In this document: piece by piece, positions 44,441-55,660 of the stretch
Layout: each line of letters opens with the position of its first letter
How positions within the stretch are numbered: the first letter of the stretch is position 1
DNA from: Corynebacterium sp. TAE3-ERU12
Lineage (GTDB): Bacteria; Actinomycetota; Actinomycetes; Mycobacteriales; Mycobacteriaceae
Direction of reading: 5' to 3'
DNA length: 64,000 nt
Assembly: GCF_019209905.1 (NCBI RefSeq)
Contig: NZ_JAHUTM010000001.1
Span: 434,001-498,000 of the forward strand
Made by a program: the position numbers and the translations under genes
Notes under the pieces: model-generated
What the model was told of the DNA's origin: nothing
The model's input: only the letters and a program-made list of their open reading frames with translations
Database searches by the model: none

Positions 44441-44932
44441 GTGAGCTCCTTCGACTTCAGCACCAGCGGCACCGCCACCGTGCCAACCGCCGATGAGATG
44501 CGCGCTTTCGGGGCGCACTTGGGCGCAACCCTTCGCCCTGGCGACTTGGTGATCCTGGATGGCCCATTGGGGGCCGGGAAAACCACCCTGACCCAGGGCA
44601 TTGGGGAAGGCATGCAGGTGCGTGGCCGGGTGACCTCACCGACCTTCACCATCGCCCGCGAACATCGCCCCGCCGTTACTGGTGGGTGCCCGTTGGTGCA
44701 TATGGACTGCTACCGCTTGCTTGATACCGGTGGTGATGTGCTCGGCGCCCTCGACGCCATCGATGTTGATACTGACCTCACCGACTGCGCTGTCGTCGCG
44801 GAATGGGGGGAGGGGCTGGTAGAACAGCTCACCGACGCATACCTGCTGGTGCAGATCAGTCGCGGTAGCGACGATGAGGTGCGCACAGTCTCGTGGCGCC
44901 GGGTGCAAGGCGATGCGGGGATGGGCCACTAG
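44441..44932 (+). CDS. tsaE: tRNA t6A37 biosynthesis ATPase TsaE
   Basis: A 163-residue P-loop protein (GPLGAGKTT at 41-49; later TSPTFTI and HMDCYRL), typical of TsaE, which assists TsaB-TsaD in forming threonylcarbamoyladenosine on tRNAs. The start is GTG 44441; TAATAT (44428-44433), which begins with the preceding stop codon, sits seven bases upstream, consistent with a leaderless mRNA. The frame extends back to 44333 within the hydrolase gene. First of tsaE-tsaB-rimI. Confidence 0.92.
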   Translation: MSSFDFSTSGTATVPTADEMRAFGAHLGATLRPGDLVILDGPLGAGKTTLTQGIGEGMQVRGRVTSPTFTIAREHRPAVTGGCPLVHMDCYRLLDTGGDVLGALDAIDVDTDLTDCAVVAEWGEGLVEQLTDAYLLVQISRGSDDEVRTVSWRRVQGDAGMGH

Positions 44933-44942
44933 GGTGGGGGTT

Positions 44943-45650
44943 ATGTATGTGCTCGCGATCGATACCTCAACACCGCAGGTCACTGCCGGGATCGTTGAGG
45001 TAACAGGGGACAGCATTGCCCCCGTTGCTACCCGCACCTTCCTTGATGGCCGCGCCCATAACGAGGTGCTGGTCACACTGATTCTGGAATGCCTGGCCGA
45101 AAGTTCCCTGAGCCGGCGCGATCTTGCCGCAGTGGTCACCGGCTGCGGCCCGGGCCCGTTTACTGGCCTGCGCGTAGGGATGGCCACCGCCGCGAGCTTC
45201 GCCGACGCCCTGGCCATCCCCGTGCACGGGGTGTGCTCCCTGGACGCATTGGCGCCGATTGACGGCCCCGCCGTGGTCGTCACCGATGCGCGCCGCCGTG
45301 AGGTCTATGCCGCCACCTACTGCGACGGGCACCGCAGTGCTGGGCCGATGGTGCTGGCCCCGGCCGCTCTTGCTGAGGAGTACCCGCAGGCCGAACGGAT
45401 TGTGGGCTCAACCACCCATGCCCGGTTGGTGGCCGAGCACCTTGACCACGAGCCCAGTATTGCCGAGGCCCTGCCCACCCCAGAGGCGCTGGTGCGGGTT
45501 GCGGTGCGTGACTGCGCAGCCACCGGTGGGCTGACCGAACCAGGTGCCGCGCTAGCGCCGCTGTACCTGCGCCGGCCTGATGCGGTGGCCCCGAAGAAAA
45601 AGCCGGTATCCCCAGCGCTGCAGCACCGCCCGGAGCACGGGCATGACTGA
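44943..45650 (+). CDS. tsaB: tRNA t6A37 biosynthesis protein TsaB
   Basis: A 235-residue ASKHA-fold protein with MYVLAIDTSTP at the N-terminus, RAHNEVL and the diagnostic GCGPGPFTGLRVG. It dimerises with TsaD. ATG 44943 lies seven bases after TAGGGT (44930-44935), whose first three bases are the tsaE stop; the intervening GGGGG could also be an SD. The C-terminal end overlaps the rimI start by 8 bases. Confidence 0.93.
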   Translation: MYVLAIDTSTPQVTAGIVEVTGDSIAPVATRTFLDGRAHNEVLVTLILECLAESSLSRRDLAAVVTGCGPGPFTGLRVGMATAASFADALAIPVHGVCSLDALAPIDGPAVVVTDARRREVYAATYCDGHRSAGPMVLAPAALAEEYPQAERIVGSTTHARLVAEHLDHEPSIAEALPTPEALVRVAVRDCAATGGLTEPGAALAPLYLRRPDAVAPKKKPVSPALQHRPEHGHD

Positions 45651-46122
45651 TGAGCAGCCCATTATCCGCCGGTTGGCGCCCGGTGCGGCCACGGAGCTTG
45701 CCGGGCTAGAAGCCGAGGTTTTCGCCGGTGCGGACCCGTGGCCAGCAGCCGCGTTTGTCTCCGAGCTGAGCAGCCCTTTTACGTTCTATGTCGGCGCGCA
45801 CGTCGGCACGCAATTGGTGGGATATGCGGGTCTGGCCCGGGTCGGTACCGAAGCTGACCCTGACTATGAAGTGCACACCATGGCGGTGGCGAGTTCCTAC
45901 CGCGGCACCGGGCTGGGCCGAAAACTGCTCAATTGCCTGCTGGCGGCCGCCGATGAGAACCCCGGGCCGGTGTTTTTAGAGGTCCGGGTGGGCAATGACC
46001 CGGCCATCGGGCTGTATGAAGCTGCGGGGTTTACCACCATCGGCCGGCGCGAAAAGTACTACCAACCGCAGGGCGATGACGCGTGGGTGATGCGCCGGGA
46101 ACCTGCCCCGCAGAAGGCCTGA
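45643..46122 (+). CDS. rimI: Ribosomal-protein-alanine N-acetyltransferase RimI-like
   Basis: A 159-residue GNAT-family acetyltransferase with the acetyl-CoA-binding motif VASSYRGTGLGRKLL and the C-terminal VRVGNDPAIGLYEAAGF and YYQPQGDDAWVM segments typical of RimI. It acetylates the N-terminus of S18 in E. coli; broader N-terminal acetylation is known in actinobacteria. The ATG overlaps the tsaB stop. Its stop directly abuts the stop of a convergent TetR gene. Confidence 0.9.
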   Translation: MTDEQPIIRRLAPGAATELAGLEAEVFAGADPWPAAAFVSELSSPFTFYVGAHVGTQLVGYAGLARVGTEADPDYEVHTMAVASSYRGTGLGRKLLNCLLAAADENPGPVFLEVRVGNDPAIGLYEAAGFTTIGRREKYYQPQGDDAWVMRREPAPQKA

Positions 46123-46812
46123 TTACTGGTCAGTAAACGGCGATTCGGAGACCATGCGCTCGGATTGTTCCCGCTCGCGCACCACAGCCGGCTCGAGGAG
46201 GCCGTTTTCCATGGCGATGATGAGGTACTCAATCTTCTGCTTGAGCTGCACCTCAGCGTCACCGGCGAGGCTGCGGATCTCTTCCGGGCTCACATTGTCG
46301 GCAAGCGATTCGCGTACGAAGGAGGCGGTGCGCCGCTTCAGCGGGGCGTAGTTCACGCTGGAAACCAGGGTGGTTTCAGCGACCAGGTCGAGCAGGAATA
46401 GTGCCTGGTAGACCTTCAAACCGCCCTTGACTAAACCGGTGACGATATTGGCGAGGGGGTCGCGCACATTATCGTAAATATCGAGGGTGAGCAGCACCAT
46501 CGCCAGGCCTTCGTGCTTATTGACCAGGCGCCACAGCTCGGCGGCATTGCCGCGAATCTGGTCCTGCCAGGGCAGGTCGTGGGAGCTGGGCTGTAATTCC
46601 TGGGCGAGTCGGTCCAGGATGGCGCCGACGAGAGCGCGGCGGTCCTCAGTGACGCGGTAGAGCGCAGACGGGGCGACACCGAGGCGCTTGGCGACGCTGC
46701 CGATGGTGAAATCGCGGATACCTTCTTCCAGCGCTGCGTCAATTGCATCATCAAGAGTGAAGGTTGGCTTAGGGCCCGGTCGACGGCTGGGACGGCTAGA
46801 AGTAGGGGACAT
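46123..46812 (-). CDS. TetR-family transcriptional regulator
   Basis: A 229-residue protein: a basic N-terminus, a helix-turn-helix at about residues 18-60 (AIDAALEEGIRDFTIGSVAKRLGVAPSALYRV), then a helical ligand-binding domain. ATG 46812 was preferred to the earlier frame start at 46839. It is inserted antisense between rimI and tsaD, which are adjacent in many actinobacteria. Its target is unknown; the divergent gap to tsaD (46813-46949) is the natural candidate operator. Confidence 0.88.
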   Translation of the reverse strand: MSPTSSRPSRRPGPKPTFTLDDAIDAALEEGIRDFTIGSVAKRLGVAPSALYRVTEDRRALVGAILDRLAQELQPSSHDLPWQDQIRGNAAELWRLVNKHEGLAMVLLTLDIYDNVRDPLANIVTGLVKGGLKVYQALFLLDLVAETTLVSSVNYAPLKRRTASFVRESLADNVSPEEIRSLAGDAEVQLKQKIEYLIIAMENGLLEPAVVREREQSERMVSESPFTDQ

Positions 46813-46949
46813 AGCAAAAATAATAGGACCCGGGAACAATATTTCGCTATATCTCTCACCCCCATTTCAGAGTTACCTTCTTATTTGGTTGCGCCGTGCT
46901 TGGTAGCAGCCTCGGGCGCGCTGCAGGTGACAGCGTAGAATCAGCCCGC

Positions 46950-48056
46950 ATGAGCACCCCGCAGACCGCCACGATGAATATCCTCGGCATCGAAAGCAGC
47001 TGCGATGAAACAGGCGCAGCCGTGGTGCGCGTGACCTACCGCACCGACCTGCCCGACGGAGATCCCGCGCCCACCATCGAGTTGTTATCCGATGTGGTGC
47101 ATTCCTCAATGTCTGAGCACGCTCGATTCGGTGGTGTCGTCCCCGAAATCGCCTCCCGCGCTCACCTTGAGGCGCTGCAGCCGGTGGTGCGGGCCACGCT
47201 TGCCGACGCTGGTATCGACGCCCCCGATGCTGTGGCCGCCACGGTGGGGCCGGGCCTGGCGGGTGCGCTGCTGGTCGGCGCGGCTGGGGCGAAGGCCTAT
47301 GCCGCTGCGTGGGATGTGCCGTTCTACGGGGTCAATCACCTCGGCGGGCATGTGGCCGTTGATGCCTTGGCTAGCGGCGCGGACTTGACCAATGCGGTTG
47401 CTTTGTTGGTCTCTGGCGGGCATACCCAGCTGTTGCGGGTGCGCGGGATTGGCCGGCCCATGTCGGAGCTTGGTTCCACCCTCGATGATGCTGCCGGTGA
47501 GGCTTATGACAAGGTCGCTCGGCTATTGGGGTTGGGTTATCCCGGCGGCCCGGTGATTGACAAGTTGGCGAAAAAGGGCGATCCGGCGGCGATAGCGTTG
47601 CCGCGCGGCATGATGCGGCAGCAGGATTCCCGCCATGATTTTTCTTTTTCTGGTCTGAAGACCGCTGTGGCGCGGGTGGTTGAGGCTGCCGAGCGGGAAG
47701 GCCGCACTATTGATATTGCTGACCTGTGTGCCTCATTCCAGGAGGCGGTATGTGATGTGCTGACGTTTAAGGCAGTGCGGGCGGCCACTGATGTGGGGGC
47801 GACTGTGGTGTTGCTGGGTGGGGGAGTGGCGGCCAATTCGCGGTTGCGTGAGTTGGCTGCTGAGCGGTGCGCGAAGGCGGGGTTGTCGTTGCATGTGCCG
47901 CCGGCTCGGTTGTGTACGGATAATGGCGTGATGATTGCCACCTTGGCGGCGCACCTGATTGCTGCTGGTGGTCAGCCCTCGGGTTATGGCTGCGGTACGG
48001 ATCCGGGTTTGCCGGTGGAGATTCCGCTGGTGGCCAAGGATGAGCCGGCGGCTTAA
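46950..48056 (+). CDS. tsaD: tRNA t6A37 threonylcarbamoyltransferase TsaD
   Basis: A 368-residue ASKHA enzyme starting with [18 protein letters not shown] after a short extension; the metal-binding His residues of GVNHLGGH, the ISGGHT-like VSGGHTQLL, and [23 protein letters not shown] are intact. Transfers threonylcarbamoyl to A37. ATG 46950 is 8 bases after TAGAAT (46936-46941), pointing to a leaderless transcript separate from tsaE-tsaB-rimI. The groES promoter follows the stop within 25 bases. Confidence 0.94.
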   Translation: MSTPQTATMNILGIESSCDETGAAVVRVTYRTDLPDGDPAPTIELLSDVVHSSMSEHARFGGVVPEIASRAHLEALQPVVRATLADAGIDAPDAVAATVGPGLAGALLVGAAGAKAYAAAWDVPFYGVNHLGGHVAVDALASGADLTNAVALLVSGGHTQLLRVRGIGRPMSELGSTLDDAAGEAYDKVARLLGLGYPGGPVIDKLAKKGDPAAIALPRGMMRQQDSRHDFSFSGLKTAVARVVEAAEREGRTIDIADLCASFQEAVCDVLTFKAVRAATDVGATVVLLGGGVAANSRLRELAAERCAKAGLSLHVPPARLCTDNGVMIATLAAHLIAAGGQPSGYGCGTDPGLPVEIPLVAKDEPAA

Positions 48057-48076
48057 AAAACTGGCACTACTCCACG

Positions 48077-48110
48077 TTGAGTGTTGGCACTTGCGGTTGT
48101 AGAGTGCCAA
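48077..48110 (+). promoter_or_regulatory. groESL promoter with overlapping CIRCE-type operator
   Basis: TTGAGT (48077-48082), a 17-base spacer and TAGAGT (48100-48105) form the promoter. TTGGCACTT (48084-48092), nine bases and GAGTGCCAA (48102-48110) form a CIRCE-type inverted repeat, a G-for-A variant of the TTAGCACTC-N9-GAGTGCTAA consensus bound by HrcA. The operator covers the spacer and -10 box, so HrcA binding should repress. Confidence 0.85.
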
Positions 48111-48204
48111 CCAAGGTTGTTTGACACACAGTTGTTCACCCGCGACGACGGCTGTGCTGGAAGTCAACCGGCACACCAAAGACTCACATACGGAGGAAAT
48201 TATC

Positions 48205-48504
48205 GTGGCGAACGTCAACATCACGCCGCTCGAGGACAAGCTCCTCGTCCAGATCAACGAGGCAGAGGCCACTACCGCCTCCGGCCTGGTCATCCCGGAC
48301 TCCGCTAAGGAGAAGCCGCAGGAGGCCACCGTTATCGCCGCCGGCCCGGGTCGTTTCAACGACAAGGGTGAGCGTGTTGCTATGGACGTCAAGGAAGGCG
48401 ACGTCGTCATCTTCTCCCGCTACGGCGGCACCGAAATCAAGTACCAGGGCGAGGAATACCTCATCCTGTCGCAGCGCGATATTCTCGCCATCGTCGAAAA
48501 GTAA
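48205..48504 (+). CDS. groES: Co-chaperonin GroES
   Basis: A 99-residue protein with the GroES core ([12 protein letters not shown] at the start, the mobile loop [21 protein letters not shown] and the [24 protein letters not shown] end). GTG 48205 has GGAGGA seven bases upstream; the frame to 48121 is leader. It caps GroEL. Controlled by the CIRCE element upstream and followed 15 bases later by groEL. Confidence 0.97.
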   Translation: MANVNITPLEDKLLVQINEAEATTASGLVIPDSAKEKPQEATVIAAGPGRFNDKGERVAMDVKEGDVVIFSRYGGTEIKYQGEEYLILSQRDILAIVEK

Positions 48505-50118
<1,614 letters not shown>

Positions 50119-50141
50119 TCACCCTCGCGTACCACGCAGTG

Positions 50142-50178
50142 AAACGCCCCGGCCGGGATATCTGGCCGGGGCGTTTGC
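50142..50178 (+). terminator. Terminator of groES-groEL
   Basis: A 13-bp perfect stem (50142-50154 with 50164-50176) with a nine-base loop, ending in TTT; located 24 bases after groEL and also suitably placed for the convergent whiB-type gene. Confidence 0.85.
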
Positions 50179-50208
50179 GGTATGCCCGCCGGAATAAAAA
50201 CCTGCGGG

Positions 50209-50511
50209 CTAGTTGAGTACTCGCTGGCGGCGCCGGGAGCGGGAACGCAGGTACTCATTGCGCTCGGACTCGCTCATGCCGCCCCAGATGCCGTAGGGCT
50301 CGCCTACGGACAGGGCATGCTCCCGGCACTGGACCAGGACCGGGCAGGACTGGCAGATGCTTTTCGCGCGCATCTCGCGCATCGCGCGGGCCCGACCACG
50401 CTCACCTTCGGGGTGGAAGAACACCGAGGAATCTTCGCCGCGGCATGAGCCGTGCAGCTGCCAATCCCAAACATCGGAGTTCGGTCCCGGGAGATGATCG
50501 ATGTGGGTCAT
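50209..50511 (-). CDS. whcB: WhiB-family [4Fe-4S] regulator (WhcB/WhiB3-type by position)
   Basis: A 100-residue WhiB protein with the four cluster cysteines Cys23, Cys53, Cys56 and Cys62, the GIWGG turn (74-78) and a basic C-terminal DNA-binding tail. These proteins act with the primary sigma factor and respond to redox or NO through the cluster. The position between groEL and a divergent sigD matches whiB3 of Mycobacterium and whcB of C. glutamicum; the symbol rests on synteny. ATG 50511 starts MTHIDHLPG; the frame to 50580 is non-coding. Confidence 0.85.
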   Translation of the reverse strand: MTHIDHLPGPNSDVWDWQLHGSCRGEDSSVFFHPEGERGRARAMREMRAKSICQSCPVLVQCREHALSVGEPYGIWGGMSESERNEYLRSRSRRRQRVLN

Positions 50512-50794
50512 GGGTGCTCCTTCGCTGTGCAGTGGTCGCGCACTAGGGGCTCGGCGGTGGTCGAGTCTCTGCGGTGTCAACGCAGGCTAGTGTTCGCGTC
50601 GTATATGAACCGCTGGTTACATCAGTGCGACAACGGGGGAACCGTCGAGCGCAGTTCGCACGAACTTTGTGGCGGAGAAGGCCAGCACCCGGCGGTGAGC
50701 CCAGGCTTAATGACCGGGAATATTTTTATGCTTGCGTCAGTACTAGGATGATCTCAATCACAACAGCTTGGCCGTCAGAATAGATGGAGACGTT

Positions 50795-51364
50795 ATGCGT
50801 GACGACGCGGATATCAGCGGCCTGGTGCCGCTGGCTGCCCGCGGCGATCGCGCTGCAGCTTCCCAACTGCTGGCAGCTATTCACCCACCAATCGTGCGGT
50901 ACTGCCGCGCGCGCATGGGAAGTGATGGGCACACCGCCCCGGAAGATATCGCTCAGGAAGTATGTCTTGCGGTGCTGTCTGCACTGCCGGGGTACGAGGA
51001 CCGAGGGCGGCCGTTTATGGCCTTCGTGTACGGCATTGCCGCGCATAAGGTGGCCGACGCCCACCGCTCCGGCGGGCGTGACCTAAGTCAGGCGATGGCG
51101 GATGTTCCGGACCAAATATCTGGGATGGGTACCCCCGAAGAGGATGTTTTATCTGCCGCAAGTAGTAACGATGTGCGTCGTCTACTCGATGCATTAAACG
51201 ACAGGTCTCGCGACATAGTCATTTTGCGGGTGTTTGAGGGTTTGAGTGCCGAAGAAACAGGCGCGATTATCGGAACCACCCCAGGAGCTGTGCGCGTGGC
51301 CCAACATCGTGCGCTGATGAAGATGCGTGCGATTATTGAACGAGAAGCGGAGGAAACACGGTGA
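50795..51364 (+). CDS. sigD: ECF RNA polymerase sigma factor SigD
   Basis: A 189-residue ECF sigma factor. Region 2 (HPPIVRYCRARMG... APEDIAQEVCLAVLSALPGY, about residues 27-70) and region 4 (LDALNDRSRDIVILRVFEGLSAEETGAIIG, about 125-165) are clear. Synteny and the following anti-sigma gene identify it as SigD, which in C. glutamicum controls mycomembrane and cell-wall genes. ATG 50795 with GGAGA upstream; the longer TTG start at 50768 is unlikely. The 283-base divergent gap to whcB contains GGAACC at 50638 without a matching -10. Confidence 0.9.
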   Translation: MRDDADISGLVPLAARGDRAAASQLLAAIHPPIVRYCRARMGSDGHTAPEDIAQEVCLAVLSALPGYEDRGRPFMAFVYGIAAHKVADAHRSGGRDLSQAMADVPDQISGMGTPEEDVLSAASSNDVRRLLDALNDRSRDIVILRVFEGLSAEETGAIIGTTPGAVRVAQHRALMKMRAIIEREAEETR

Positions 51365-52347
51365 GTGAAAACCCCAACCGTGGCACCAGTGGCATTGAGC
51401 CGATCCCATCGGTCGAGGAGCTCGCTGCTGATGACGCATTCCTCACCGCTATTTCCGAAGGCGATGTGGCCGCCGGTGCAGGCGCTTATGGGACAGATTC
51501 TGCACTAGCTGAGATGATGATCGGCCTCTGCGATGAGGTCGACGCCGATATGCCGCCGACCCCGCACCTGCCCGCCGATTTCGGTCGGGCCACCGGCCCT
51601 GCAGGCAGCGCGGAAAAGACCGCCGAGCAGCCCAAGCGTGACGATAATGTTGTGCCGCTGCGCCAGCGGATGATGCCGGGTCGGCTCTCCTCTGCCGGTA
51701 TCGGTGCTGCTGCCGCCGCCGTCGTGCTCGTCGGCGGGCTGGGCCTGATTAATAATGCAGAGCCCGGCAGTGCACTCTGGCCGCTGCGTGAGCAGCTGCA
51801 GGGGGATCAGTCATTGTCCGTGCAGTTGGCCTCGACTATTGATGAGGCTGATGCTGCTGCTGATAGTGGCGATAAGGAAAAGGCTGAGCGTCTGCTCGAC
51901 CACGCCCGCGTGCTGCTGCAGCAGGTGCGTGCCGAAGACCGCGCCATGATGGAAGAACGCATGGAACGCGCCCAACAGAAGGTGCGCACCATTGTGGTGA
52001 CCACCACCGTTGTGCGCGATGGCAGCACTACCGTCGTCACCGAACCGGCGAAGCCGGCGCGCACGGAAACAGTCACCGAAACCGTCACGGAAACCACCAC
52101 CGAGGCCGCCGCCGTGCCCACCGCGCCCAATGCCGAGCCTGAGGATGCTGATAACGGCAGCCCGAGTACTCCGATGAGTTCGACCCGGTCAGCCCCGTCG
52201 AGCACGCAGGACAATTTTAGGGGCGGGGTTTCCAGGACCCCTGGTTTTCAGAATCAGGAGCAGCGCACCCCGGCTAGCGGATCGACTACGGTGCCGCCGC
52301 GCTCGGGTGGCTCATCCACCCAGCCGACCACTGAGTCGGCCGAGTAA
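51361..52347 (+). CDS. rsdA: Anti-sigma-D factor RsdA
   Basis: A 328-residue membrane protein. The cytosolic N-terminal segment (about 15-70, VEELAADDAFLTAISEG...) carries the sigma-binding region; a TM helix lies at about 110-130, followed by a helical extracytoplasmic part and a long Thr/Ser/Pro-rich tail. The GTG start overlaps the sigD stop by four bases (GTGA), the usual sigma/anti-sigma coupling. Release of SigD presumably needs proteolysis; no protease is encoded nearby. Confidence 0.88.
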   Translation: MSENPNRGTSGIEPIPSVEELAADDAFLTAISEGDVAAGAGAYGTDSALAEMMIGLCDEVDADMPPTPHLPADFGRATGPAGSAEKTAEQPKRDDNVVPLRQRMMPGRLSSAGIGAAAAAVVLVGGLGLINNAEPGSALWPLREQLQGDQSLSVQLASTIDEADAAADSGDKEKAERLLDHARVLLQQVRAEDRAMMEERMERAQQKVRTIVVTTTVVRDGSTTVVTEPAKPARTETVTETVTETTTEAAAVPTAPNAEPEDADNGSPSTPMSSTRSAPSSTQDNFRGGVSRTPGFQNQEQRTPASGSTTVPPRSGGSSTQPTTESAE

Positions 52348-52367
52348 GGCGCGTTTCGCCTGCAGAG

Positions 52368-52751
52368 CTAGGGACGCCGCCGCATCCGTGCGTCGGTGTA
52401 GCCCAAGCAGTAATCCCACGGGGCGTAACGGGTCACGTCCGGGTCGAATTCTGGCTCATGTACTGGTGACTGCTTGCCAGCGAGTAGCAGCAGGTAGTGG
52501 TTCTCCAACATTTCCCAGGTGTAGAAGTGCATCTGCTGGCAGTCTTCGCACACCATGCAGACCCCCAGGAACCCCACCGGGCTCATGGCAGCACGGAATT
52601 CACGGACGCACGCCAGATCGGTGCGAACTTCCTCTCGTTCTTGCTCAGTGAGAGGCTCGAAATGCTCCTCGGGCTCGAGTAGCCGGGAGGGGTCGTTCGG
52701 GTCGTCCTCGAAGGGATCACGCGGCATCGAGGACCAGAAGTCTCTGCTCAC
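52368..52751 (-). CDS. DUF5319 family protein (Rv3412-like)
   Basis: A 127-residue cytosolic protein of unknown function conserved at this spot in mycolic-acid actinobacteria. It contains PRDPFEDDP near the N-terminus, the CEDC motif followed by QQMHFYTWEML, and the C-terminal WDYCLGYTDA. The GTG 52751 start gives an 18-residue run up to FEDDP, the same length as I recall for Rv3412; ATG 52727 is the alternative. The Cys pairs could bind a metal, which is only a guess. Convergent with rsdA. Confidence 0.8.
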   Translation of the reverse strand: MSRDFWSSMPRDPFEDDPNDPSRLLEPEEHFEPLTEQEREEVRTDLACVREFRAAMSPVGFLGVCMVCEDCQQMHFYTWEMLENHYLLLLAGKQSPVHEPEFDPDVTRYAPWDYCLGYTDARMRRRP

Positions 52752-52872
52752 GCATAACACCGTAGCGGCCAGGTGGGTGTTAATGCACACAGCACTCATG
52801 CCGCCGTAGTAGCCCAAGCCGATAGCCCCACTGCCCGAGACCGCGCTGATGCGATTACTCTTGAGTCATTAG

Positions 52873-54429
<1,557 letters not shown>

Positions 54430-54445
54430 AGGAATACTGTTAGCT

Positions 54446-55582
54446 ATGCGCGATGTTGTTGAAATTGGCCACGGCCGCGAGGCCCGCCGCACCTATGGTC
54501 TTGAAGATGTGGCTATCATCCCGTCGCGGCGAACCCGCTCGTCGAAGGACGTAGACACCTCCTGGCGGATTGATGCCTACACCATGGACATCCCGGTGAT
54601 GACCCACCCGACCGACGCTGTGGTCGGCCCGGACTCCGCCATTGAGTTCGGTCGCCTCGGCGGTCTGGCGGTGCTCAACGCCGAGGGCCTGTGGGCGCGC
54701 CATGAGGATGTGCCCGCCAAGATCGAAGAGGTCATCGACGCAGCCACCGAGCTCGATTCGAACCGTGGTGCCAATGCGGTGCTGCAGCAACTGCACTCCG
54801 CGCCCATTGATGAAGAACTGCTGGTGCGCCGGATTAAAGAGATCCGCGATGGCGGCGGGGTCAGTGCAGTGCGGGTCTCCCCGCAGCGGGCCCGCGAATT
54901 AACTCCGGCGATTACCGCAGCTGGGGCAGAGATTCTGATTATCCAGGGCACTCTCATTTCCGCCCAGCATGTCGCTGGTGATGGTGAGCCGCTGGACCTG
55001 AAGGACTTCATTGGTTCTTTGGAGATGCCCGTCATCGTCGGTGGTGTCGTGGATTACCGCACCGCCCTGCACATGATGCGCACCGGTGCTGCTGGCGTCA
55101 TCGTCGGCACGGGCCCCACCACCACCCCAGAAGCGCTGGGTATTGAGGTGCCAATGGCCACCGCTATTGCCGATGCCGCCGCCGCCCGCCGGGATTACCT
55201 CGATGAGACCGGTGGCCGCTACGTGCACGTTATCGCCGATGGTGACTTCCAGACCGCCGGTGACGTCGCCAAGGCCATTGCATGTGGCGCTGACGCAGTT
55301 GCGCTGAGCGAACCACTGGCGATGGCGGCTGAAGCCCCGGGCAAGGGCTGGACCTGGCCGTCGGCAGCGGCGCACCCGCAGTTCCCGCGTGGTGTTGTCG
55401 AGCCGACCGAAAGCGCCCTGCTGGAAGAGCAGGACCGCCCCAGTATGGCCTCGCTGCTGTTCGGCCCGTCCACTGAGGCTTTCGGCACCAGCAATATCGT
55501 CGGCGGCCTCAAGCGCAGCATGGCTAAGTGCGGCTTTACCGACGTGAAGTCCTTCCAGAAGGTCGACCTGTCGGTGCGTTAG
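54446..55582 (+). CDS. guaB3: GuaB3-family IMP dehydrogenase-related protein
   Basis: A 378-residue TIM-barrel protein of the GuaB3 family: YGLEDVAIIPSRRTRSSKDVDTSW at the N-terminus, no CBS domains, and no SICTT catalytic loop (the corresponding loop reads GVIVGTGPTTTPEALG). This family is conserved beside guaB2 in actinobacteria; its activity is unresolved, although GMP reductase activity has been reported for related GuaB3 enzymes. Sixteen bases after guaB and likely co-transcribed. A hairpin follows. Confidence 0.92.
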   Translation: MRDVVEIGHGREARRTYGLEDVAIIPSRRTRSSKDVDTSWRIDAYTMDIPVMTHPTDAVVGPDSAIEFGRLGGLAVLNAEGLWARHEDVPAKIEEVIDAATELDSNRGANAVLQQLHSAPIDEELLVRRIKEIRDGGGVSAVRVSPQRARELTPAITAAGAEILIIQGTLISAQHVAGDGEPLDLKDFIGSLEMPVIVGGVVDYRTALHMMRTGAAGVIVGTGPTTTPEALGIEVPMATAIADAAAARRDYLDETGGRYVHVIADGDFQTAGDVAKAIACGADAVALSEPLAMAAEAPGKGWTWPSAAAHPQFPRGVVEPTESALLEEQDRPSMASLLFGPSTEAFGTSNIVGGLKRSMAKCGFTDVKSFQKVDLSVR

Positions 55583-55610
55583 GGGCGCAGCACGAGGCGC
55601 ATACAGCTCG

Positions 55611-55653
55611 AATAGCAGCCCGGCCGGGAAGCACCTGGCCTGGCTGCTATTCT
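55611..55653 (+). promoter_or_regulatory. Hairpin after guaB3 whose right arm contains the guaA -10 box
   Basis: AATAGCAGCC (55611-55620) pairs perfectly with GGCTGCTATT (55642-55651), and an inner GGCC/GGCC pair extends the stem. TATTCT (55648-55653), seven bases before GTG 55661, overlaps the right arm. The element may terminate guaB3 transcripts while providing a leaderless guaA promoter on the same bases. Confidence 0.55.
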
Positions 55654-55660
55654 TATGCGC

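Noticed and set aside
50638..50664. GGAACC upstream of sigD as a third SigM-type promoter
   Set aside because: At the right distance the bases are CGAA, not CGTC, and nothing else matches the 39-base block.
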